Below are positions 10,373-14,843 of a DNA stretch of 14,843 bases, in pieces. A program made the translations under genes and the position numbers. This stretch comes from Streptosporangiaceae bacterium (GTDB taxonomy: Bacteria > Actinomycetota > Actinomycetes > Streptosporangiales > Streptosporangiaceae): contig JAICWX010000219.1 in assembly GCA_025934635.1 (NCBI GenBank), positions 1 through 14,843 of the forward strand. Reading direction: 5' to 3'. Every line of letters begins with the position of its first letter. The first letter of the stretch is position 1. Under the pieces are notes generated by a model. It did not search any database. It had not been told where the DNA came from and was given only the letters and a program-made list of their open reading frames with translations.

Positions 10373-11130
10373 TACGGCTCGCTCCCCTCGTCGGCCTGGC
10401 CAAAGCCGAAGTACGCGGCCTCGACCTGCTCCGGAGTGACCTCCGACGGGCGGCCTTCCAGCGTGGTGTGGCCCTCGAGCAGGCACTGCAGGCGCGACGC
10501 GACCCGCAGCGCCTGGCTGACGTCCTGCTCGACCAGCAGCACGGTGAGCCCGCTGGCCAGGATCTGCGGCATCATCGCGTAGATGCGCTGGACCACGACG
10601 GGCGCCAGGCCCAGGGAAAGCTCGTCGAGCAGCAGCACGCGCGGGTTGGCGACCAGCGCCCGGCCGATGGCGACCGACTGCTGCTCGCCGCCGGACAGCT
10701 GCGCGGTGCGCTGGTTCCTGCGGTCCTTCATCCAGCCGAACAGCTCGTAGACGCGCTCGATCGTCCACGGCCCCTTGCGCGTGTAGGTGGCGCCGACCTG
10801 GAGGTTCTCCTCCACGGTGAGCGACCCGAACAGCCGCCGGCCCTCCGGCACCATGGCGATCCCCGCCGTCGCGCGGCGTTCCGGCCTGACCCTGGTCATG
10901 TTCTTGCCGTCGTACATGATCGAGCCGTCCGTCGGCTGGTGCAGGCCGACGATCGTGCGCAGCAGCGTCGACTTGCCCGCGCCGTTGGCACCGATGATCG
11001 CGTACACCTCGCCGGGGAACACCCGCAGCGAGACGCGGTCCAGCGCCCGCAGCTGGCCGTGGTGCACCACCAGGTCCTTGACTTCGAGCAGCGGCGTGCT
11101 CCCGTTGCCGCTCGTCTCCGGCTCGCTCAC
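10372..11130 (-). CDS. livF: ABC transporter ATP-binding protein LivF
   Basis: This 252-residue nucleotide-binding subunit has Walker A GANGAGKST (residues 47-55), the Q-loop region MVPEGRRLFGSLTVEENL, a canonical signature LSGGEQQSVAIGRAL (from residue 145), and Walker B LLLDELSLGLAP with Asp169-Glu170. The H-loop position holds Gln202 (LVEQDV), as in most LivF proteins. The start is GTG, with GAGGA six bases upstream; it overlaps the livG stop as GTGA. With LivG it forms the ATPase heterodimer on the cytoplasmic face. Its intact signature should complete the LivG nucleotide site. Confidence 0.96.
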   Translation of the reverse strand: MSEPETSGNGSTPLLEVKDLVVHHGQLRALDRVSLRVFPGEVYAIIGANGAGKSTLLRTIVGLHQPTDGSIMYDGKNMTRVRPERRATAGIAMVPEGRRLFGSLTVEENLQVGATYTRKGPWTIERVYELFGWMKDRRNQRTAQLSGGEQQSVAIGRALVANPRVLLLDELSLGLAPVVVQRIYAMMPQILASGLTVLLVEQDVSQALRVASRLQCLLEGHTTLEGRPSEVTPEQVEAAYFGFGQADEGSEP

Positions 11131-11909
11131 TGGGTGTCCTCGCCGATGAGATCCTCATCCATCGTGCCGCCGGTCAGGGAGGCGGTGACGTCGGAGCCGA
11201 GGAAGACCTCCCGGACGGCCGGGGTGGCCAGCACCTCGGCCGGGGTGCCATCGCCGACGAACGCGCCGCCGGTCAGGCACAGGAGCCGGCTGACGACCGC
11301 GGTGAGCGCCCGGACCACGTGCTCGATCCAGATCACCGCGATGCCCTCGGCGTTGACCGCGCGGACGATCTCGACGAGCTGCGCGACCTCCGGGTCGGTC
11401 AGGCCGCCGGCCACCTCGTCGAGCAGCAGCAGCTTCGGCCGGGACGCGAGGGCCCGGGCCAGCTCCAGTCGCTTGCGCTGGAGCAGGCCGAGCCGGGCGG
11501 CGGGCAGGTTGGCCTGGCCGGCCATCCCGGCCAGGTCGAGTGCCTGCGCCGCCGCCGCGTAGCTGGCCCGGCGCCGCAGCCCCGCGCCTTGCTGCGCGGC
11601 GACGAGCAGGTTCTCGTACACGGTCATATCGGTGAACGGGCGCGGGACCTGGTAGGTCCGCCCGATGCCCAGCCTGCACCGCCCCGCCGAGTCCAGCTTG
11701 GTGACCGTGCGACCGTCGAAGGAGATCACCCCGGCGTCCGGCGACAGGCCGCCGGAGATGAGGCCGAACAGGCTGGTCTTGCCAGCCCCGTTCGGCCCCA
11801 CGATTCCCACGGTGTCGCCCGCGCCGACGGCCAGCGAGAGCTGGTCGGCGATGACGACCTGGCCGAACCGCTTGGTCACCTGGTCGAGCTGGAGGAGCGG
11901 ACTGGTCAT
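11127..11909 (-). CDS. livG: ABC transporter ATP-binding protein LivG
   Basis: This 260-residue subunit has Walker A GPNGAGKTS (residues 38-46), the LivG-type segment GIGRTYQVPRPFTDMTVYENL, Walker B LLLLDEVAGGL with Asp164-Glu165, and the switch His197 in WIEHVV. The ABC signature is unusual: LGLLQ (140-144) stands where LSGGQ or LSYGQ is expected, although the following RKRLELARAL is normal. The nucleotide site it would complete in LivF may therefore be weak. The ATG lies four bases after the stop of the substrate-binding protein gene with no visible Shine-Dalgarno sequence, so translation is probably coupled. The C-terminal tail (TASLTGGTMDEDLIGEDTQ) extends beyond the usual LivG end. Confidence 0.95.
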   Translation of the reverse strand: MTSPLLQLDQVTKRFGQVVIADQLSLAVGAGDTVGIVGPNGAGKTSLFGLISGGLSPDAGVISFDGRTVTKLDSAGRCRLGIGRTYQVPRPFTDMTVYENLLVAAQQGAGLRRRASYAAAAQALDLAGMAGQANLPAARLGLLQRKRLELARALASRPKLLLLDEVAGGLTDPEVAQLVEIVRAVNAEGIAVIWIEHVVRALTAVVSRLLCLTGGAFVGDGTPAEVLATPAVREVFLGSDVTASLTGGTMDEDLIGEDTQ

Positions 11910-11913
11910 CGGG

Positions 11914-13341
11914 TCACGTGTTGGTCGGCTTGAGATCGCCGGTGATCTTCGCCTGCGGTTGCAGCGTGTTGTCGACCACCTTGGCCTCGAGCTGGTACTT
12001 GGTGCCCTTCTGCCACTGGATGCCGACCGGCGGCGTGATGGCCACGCCCGGCGCGGGCGCCTTGCTCGAGGTGAAGTCGATCGGCCCGGCCACGCCGTTG
12101 ACGTTCACCTGGTGGATGGCGTCGGCCACCTCGTTCTTGTCGTGCGGGTTGTTCACCGCCATGAGGGCGGAGTGCGCGATCTCGAAGAGGGTGTAGTTGC
12201 TGATGTTGGAGTTCCACTGCCCGTGGTCGGCCTCGTACTGGTCGGCCAGCTGCTGGCACGTCTCGCCGGTGAACGAGGAAGTCCACGGCAGCGACGGGGC
12301 CCACCAGGCGTCGGTGGCGACGTTATTCACCAGGTCGCCGAGCGCATAGGCGTCGGGCGGGAACAGCAGCACCTTGGCCACCGTGGCCAGCTTCGGCTTG
12401 AAGCCCTGCTGCACGGACTGCTTCCACATGGTGGCGAAGTCGGGCGGCAGCGGCACGTTGGTGAAGAAGTCGGCCTTGGCGTTCTTGAAGCTGGTGATCA
12501 TCGAGGAGTAGTTCGTCGTCCCGTCGGTGTAGGCCGAGGAGAGCGCGAAGGTGTAGCCGGCCGACTTGGCGATCTCCGGGAACACCGCGCGGAACGCGTT
12601 GCCGTCGGAGTCGTTCGGGAACGCGGCGGCGACGGTCTTGTCCGTCTTGAGCTGGGCGTGGACCCGGTTCCACATCGGGATGAAGGCCGAGACCAGGTGC
12701 TCGGCGCCGAGGAAGTACATGACGACGTACTTCGCCTTCTCCGTCGCCTTCTGCGGGTTGCCCTTCGGGAACAGGTTCAGGTACCACGATTCCCACGGGA
12801 TGTTCGAGCAGATCAGCGGCGTGCCCAGGGTTTCCGCGGTGCTGGCTACCGCGTTCACGGTCTCCGGCGTGCTCGAGGCCAGCAGCAGGTCCACATGGTC
12901 GCCGTTGATGGCCTGCTGGGCCAGCTGGCCGGCCCGGGTCGGGCTGGACTGCGTGTCGTAGGAGTTGATCTGGACCTGGTAGGTCTTGCCGCCGATCTTG
13001 AACCCGTTCTTGTACGGCGTGGTCGCCTTGATCTTCGAGAGCACGAAGCTGTCAGGCGCGCCGAACCCGGCCAGCGGGCCGGTCAGCGGGTGGATCCAAC
13101 CAATCGTGATCTTCCCGGTCGAGGAACCGCCGCCGGTGCTGGAGGTCGAGCTGTTGCCCTTGATGCTCGAACTGCAAGCCTCGAGCAATCCGCCGCCGCC
13201 CACCACGGCCGCGCCGGCGCCGAACGCGCGCAGCACCCCGCGCCGGTTCATGAATCCTGGCCCCTCGGGGTACCCCTGCGAGGTCCCCTTTGCCCCCCGC
13301 AAAGGCTCCGTGCTATCCGGTTGCGCAGTCTGGTCACTCAT
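11914..13341 (-). CDS. ABC transporter substrate-binding lipoprotein, LivJ/Peripla_BP_6 type
   Basis: This 475-residue extracytoplasmic receptor heads the importer operon. Residues 31-56 carry a twin-arginine motif (MNRRGVLRAFG), a hydrophobic stretch, and a lipobox LLEAC with Cys56, indicating Tat-dependent export and lipid anchoring. A Ser/Thr/Gly linker follows, then the mature fold, beginning ITIGWIHPLTGPLAGFG, as in HAAT receptors. Aromatic residues in NIPWESWYLNLFPKG may line the pocket. The start at 13341 was chosen for the strong AAAGGAGA nine bases upstream; it gives a 30-residue extension before the Tat motif. The internal ATG at 13251 (Met31) has only a weak AGGA. An ATG at 13485 has no good ribosome binding site. 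The substrate could be a branched-chain or other amino acid, amide, urea or aromatic acid; sequence does not decide. Confidence 0.93.
   Translation of the reverse strand: MSDQTAQPDSTEPLRGAKGTSQGYPEGPGFMNRRGVLRAFGAGAAVVGGGGLLEACSSSIKGNSSTSSTGGGSSTGKITIGWIHPLTGPLAGFGAPDSFVLSKIKATTPYKNGFKIGGKTYQVQINSYDTQSSPTRAGQLAQQAINGDHVDLLLASSTPETVNAVASTAETLGTPLICSNIPWESWYLNLFPKGNPQKATEKAKYVVMYFLGAEHLVSAFIPMWNRVHAQLKTDKTVAAAFPNDSDGNAFRAVFPEIAKSAGYTFALSSAYTDGTTNYSSMITSFKNAKADFFTNVPLPPDFATMWKQSVQQGFKPKLATVAKVLLFPPDAYALGDLVNNVATDAWWAPSLPWTSSFTGETCQQLADQYEADHGQWNSNISNYTLFEIAHSALMAVNNPHDKNEVADAIHQVNVNGVAGPIDFTSSKAPAPGVAITPPVGIQWQKGTKYQLEAKVVDNTLQPQAKITGDLKPTNT
13287..13305. other. Perfect 7-bp hairpin early in the substrate-binding protein gene
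   Basis: CCTTTGC (13287-13293), a CCCCC loop, and GCAAAGG (13299-13305) form a stem-loop 36-54 bases inside the gene, within the N-terminal extension that precedes the Tat motif. In the mRNA the loop is GGGGG. Its position just past the start codon could affect translation or choice of start; that is inference. Confidence 0.6.
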
Positions 13342-13350
13342 TGCAAACGA

Positions 13351-13358
13351 TCTCCTTT
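13351..13358 (-). promoter_or_regulatory. Strong ribosome binding site deciding the substrate-binding protein start
   Basis: On the - strand this reads AAAGGAGA, nine bases before the ATG at 13341. It is the best Shine-Dalgarno match near any of the three in-frame ATG candidates and sets the N-terminus used here. Confidence 0.8.
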
Positions 13359-13455
13359 GAGGGACGCGCCATCGGCGCGGGACCGCATCTGAAGCGACAC
13401 CGACGACCCCCGTGGACTCTGGGTCTGGGGTGGCTGCGGGCGTCATGAGGCTAAC

Positions 13456-13473
13456 ATCACCTAAATCACCAAC
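13456..13473. repeat. 9-bp direct repeats in the substrate-binding protein leader
   Basis: ATCACCTAA is followed directly by ATCACCAAC. On the - strand the core is GGTGATTTAGGTGAT, about 115-130 bp before the start codon. The same arrangement, GGTGACGTAAGTGAC, occurs on the + strand at 14665-14679 and matches at 11 of 15 positions. It may be a site for a regulator that binds direct repeats; the regulator is unknown. Confidence 0.4.
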
Positions 13474-13555
13474 GAGGGCTGCCATGGCCTAAGCAACGTG
13501 CATCCTGCCTCATTGGTTCGCCATGTTGGTTGGGGGGCCTCGGGGCGCAGGTACC

Positions 13556-13574
13556 TGATTGAGGCCTCCTATCA
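13556..13574. other. Interrupted palindrome around GAGGCCTC
   Basis: TGAT-T-GAGG and CCTC-CT-ATCA face each other across 13556-13574, with the perfect 8-bp palindrome GAGGCCTC at the centre. It lies about 220 bp before the substrate-binding protein start, between the candidate promoter and the gene. An operator role is possible but unproved. Confidence 0.35.
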
Positions 13575-13657
13575 CTTGCTGAGAGATTGCGTCCGCGCGC
13601 AGGGCCGGTAGATTGTGCGCTCTGCGAACGAACGTGCAGATATAGAACAGTATGGCA

Positions 13658-13721
13658 ACGCTAGGATGCCTGTTCGGGCATAGTCAACGCACGTTATGTA
13701 ACTGTTTCATATTGTGATATG
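13658..13721 (-). promoter_or_regulatory. Candidate promoter and operator region of the liv operon
   Basis: On the - strand, TTGACT (13687-13682), an 18-base spacer and TAGCGT (13663-13658) resemble the actinobacterial housekeeping promoter (TTGACR / TAGRRT). The spacer contains the inverted repeat ATGCC-n6-GGCAT (13666-13681). Just upstream of the -35 lie two AT-rich palindromes, GTTATGTAAC (13693-13702) and CATATTGTGATATG (13708-13721), placed where an activator would bind. Transcription from here would leave a ~310-nt leader before the first gene. Confidence 0.45.
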
Positions 13722-13841
13722 CCGAGGTAGCGGCGTTGGGCAGGCCTTCGTTCATGGCGACGGGCCCACCCCCTCACCCCCGTAGTTATTTCCCCGCCCA
13801 CCTTGACCAAGCGTCACTGCCAACCCCTTGATCTGGCCTTT

Positions 13842-13868
13842 CCCGTCCTGCCCCGCCCCCGGGCCCCC
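13842..13868 (-). other. G-quadruplex motif on the - strand
   Basis: On the + strand the runs are CCC, CCCC, CCCCC and CCCCC, separated by 6, 1 and 3 bases, so the - strand meets the G3+N1-7 quadruplex pattern. The motif lies in a ~300-bp stretch (13757-14060) with far more C than G on the + strand. RNA made leftward from the promoter at 14180-14209 would contain it. Confidence 0.6.
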
Positions 13869-13992
13869 AATGATCATTTCGCCCCTCCGCCGCGCACCCG
13901 ACGGCCCCGCCGCCACCCAGCCCCGCAAAACACCGGCCCCGCCCCACTCCCCGGCACAGACCGCCACCGCCCGCTCCGCCCTCCAACCCCAA

Positions 13993-14039
13993 CGCTGCCC
14001 GCACACCCGTCCCGGCCCCAGGGCGCTGCCCGCACACCC
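13993..14039. repeat. 16-bp perfect direct repeat, 31-bp period
   Basis: CGCTGCCCGCACACCC occurs at 13993-14008 and 14024-14039. Weaker relatives may follow near 14053 and 14083. It sits inside the C-skewed non-coding stretch. Confidence 0.85.
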
Positions 14040-14179
14040 CGCCCCGCCATGCGGCGCTTGCCAGATGCCCCCGAACCACCGTGCTGCCTGCGGACACGCG
14101 CGTACGCGTGGTCCCGGTGGCCGCTCAACACCAGGCCGGGCCGGATCCGCGGGTCATCCTCGCGCGCACTCACGAGGCG

Positions 14180-14209
14180 ATCCTAGAAAATATGTTACAA
14201 AATTGTCAA
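14180..14209 (-). promoter_or_regulatory. Near-consensus leftward housekeeping promoter with operator-like palindrome
   Basis: On the - strand the sequence is TTGACA (14209-14204), 18 bases, TAGGAT (14185-14180). The first is a perfect -35 and the second fits TAGRRT. The spacer is strikingly AT-rich for this genome. The -35 overlaps the pseudo-palindrome TTGTTGACAA, a shape seen in operators of GntR/FadR-type repressors. The predicted start is near 14173 and transcription runs toward the liv operon. No open gene lies within 800 bp, so the product is a long leader or a non-coding RNA. Confidence 0.6.
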
Positions 14210-14383
14210 CAAATTACCCGAAGCAGAACGCCCCATGCCGCCGAGACCGCACCACCCCTCCCCGTCACCCCACCTTGTTCCTCACCCGTCCTGCCCGCCC
14301 GCCCAAGCGCGCTCCGCCGTCCCTGCCTCGCAGTGCTCATACCTTTCTCTTGCCCCGCCGCAACCACGGACGGCCCGCCTGAG

Positions 14384-14400
14384 CGTGCAGATAGAACGGT
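14384..14400. repeat. Second copy of a short element also at 13633-13651
   Basis: CGTGCAGATAGAACGGT here matches CGTGCAGATATAGAACAGT at 13633-13651, with one 2-base insertion and one substitution. The copies are in the same orientation and ~750 bp apart. The earlier copy lies just beyond the -10 of the candidate liv promoter. Confidence 0.5.
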
Positions 14401-14476
14401 GACCTCCTCGCTGGCTGCCGATGCGCCCGTAGCGCGCCCATGCGCGGCCGCAATCGACAGACATGGGGTACGGCAA

Positions 14477-14503
14477 GCAGCATCGATGGAGCATCGATGC
14501 TGC
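14477..14503. repeat. Perfect 11-bp hairpin
   Basis: GCAGCATCGAT (14477-14487) and ATCGATGCTGC (14493-14503) pair perfectly over a 5-nt loop GGAGC. The same sequence contains GCATCGATG twice at an 11-bp interval. It is the first of three consecutive stem-loops. Confidence 0.85.
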
Positions 14504-14508
14504 GATCA

Positions 14509-14538
14509 CGCGATACCGCTTAGCTTGTCGCGGTCGCG
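14509..14538. repeat. 9-bp hairpin with a two-base bulge
   Basis: CGCGA-TA-CCGC (14509-14519) pairs with GCGG-TCGCG (14530-14538), leaving the TA unpaired, over a 10-nt loop. It begins five bases after the preceding hairpin and ends one base before the next. Confidence 0.65.
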
Positions 14539-14539
14539 C

Positions 14540-14597
14540 TCCATGATCACGTGTTGTTAGGGGTCGCCGGCGCCCTACAACAACACGTGATCATGGA
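14540..14597. repeat. 58-bp inverted repeat with 19-bp perfect arms
   Basis: The left arm TCCATGATCACGTGTTGTT (14540-14558) is the exact complement of the right arm AACAACACGTGATCATGGA (14579-14597). The 20-nt centre adds an AGGG/CCCT pairing (14559-14562 with 14573-14576) after a two-base bulge, and a GCCGGC core. Each arm contains the palindromes TGATCA and CACGTG. No T-run follows on either side. It could be a dispersed palindromic element, a bidirectional terminator, or a protein-binding site. Confidence 0.9.
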
Positions 14598-14843
14598 ATC
14601 GGCCCGGCGGGCCCTGGGGAACGTCCCGGCTGGCGGGAGGTTCCGGTCGGTGCGGCTGCCCGCCGGTGACGTAAGTGACGCAAAGACAAGGTCAACTTAA
14701 GCTAAGCGGGCCGGTGGGGCCAGCAGTGCGAATGCGGCAGCTGGGTCCTGTGAGACCGATCCGCGGACCAGCCTCCAGACCTCTTACTCCGAAAGGGCAC
14801 ACGCATCCGCTCGGCGTACTGGACACAACCCCCGCCATGAGCG

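Larger units (their letters stand above)
13342..14843. other. Long intergenic region without a convincing gene
   Basis: No reading frame in this ~1.5 kb has both a ribosome binding site and a recognisable product. The frames that are open in 13750-14560 are low-complexity Pro/Ala/Arg or Gly/Arg translations of a C-skewed stretch. The region holds the substrate-binding protein leader, candidate leftward promoters (13658-13687 and 14180-14209), AT-rich palindromes (13693-13721), a G-quadruplex motif, direct repeats, and a cluster of three hairpins (14477-14597). The last ~240 bp contain only short repeats and an ATG at 14837 too near the edge to judge. Confidence 0.7.

Noticed and set aside
13446..13464. 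Iron-box (DtxR/IdeR-type) operator before the liv operon
   Set aside because: About 13 of 19 bases match the consensus palindrome, but the centre is poor, the element is better explained by 9-bp direct repeats, and nothing in the operon suggests iron.
13342..13485. Substrate-binding protein starting at ATG 13485
   Set aside because: No good ribosome binding site precedes it and it would place the Tat motif ~80 residues in. AAAGGAGA supports 13341.
13828..14382. 184-codon + strand frame in the intergenic region, and overlapping - strand frames between 13752 and 14173
   Set aside because: They are low-complexity Pro/Ala/Arg or Gly-rich translations of the C-skewed tract, without ribosome binding sites, and the + frame runs through the AT-rich promoter island.
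14837..14843. Possible start of a rightward gene at the ATG at 14837
   Set aside because: Only seven bases remain and no ribosome binding site precedes it, so it cannot be judged.

Overview
The window is high-GC chromosomal DNA from an actinomycete. Codon third positions are almost all G or C, GTG starts are common, Shine-Dalgarno sequences are strong, and the order ftsY-glnB-glnD-ffh resembles the conserved actinobacterial arrangement. The genus cannot be read from the sequence.

Region 1 (1-4853, + strand) links protein targeting and nitrogen signalling. It holds the 3' end of ftsY (SRP receptor), glnB/glnK (PII protein with the modifiable Tyr51), glnD (PII-modifying nucleotidyltransferase with an HD domain and two ACT domains) and ffh (SRP GTPase). 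glnD and ffh overlap by 28 nt. A three-copy tandem repeat follows ftsY, and GAAAC/GTAAC elements resembling a GlnR site lie before glnB. The amtB gene that sits at this point in Streptomyces is absent.

Region 2 (4866-8359, - strand) converges on ffh at a 10-bp perfect hairpin. Read in the direction of transcription it holds a membrane protein with a ComEA-like helix-hairpin-helix tail, an ATP-dependent DNA ligase of the actinobacterial LigB type, and an orphan protein with an AbiEi-like N-terminus and a DUF559/Vsr-like nuclease C-terminus.

Region 3 (8403-13341, - strand) is a complete five-gene branched-chain-amino-acid-type (HAAT) ABC importer: Tat/lipoprotein substrate-binding protein, livG, livF, livH, livM. 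Junctions are a few bases or overlapping (4-nt gap, GTGA, TAGTG, ATGA). The cargo cannot be told from sequence. With a 43-nt gap after livM and a 35-nt gap before the ligase, the helix-hairpin-helix and ligase genes may be read through from this operon.

Region 4 (13342-14843) is about 1.5 kb with no convincing gene, but it is full of signals. There is a probable liv promoter with palindromes, a strongly C-skewed stretch with a G-quadruplex motif and 16-bp direct repeats, a near-consensus leftward promoter (TTGACA-N18-TAGGAT) in an AT-rich island, and three consecutive hairpins ending in a 58-bp inverted repeat. This is the part most likely to hold something undescribed, such as a non-coding RNA, a long structured leader or a dispersed palindromic element. 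No complete novel protein system is visible.
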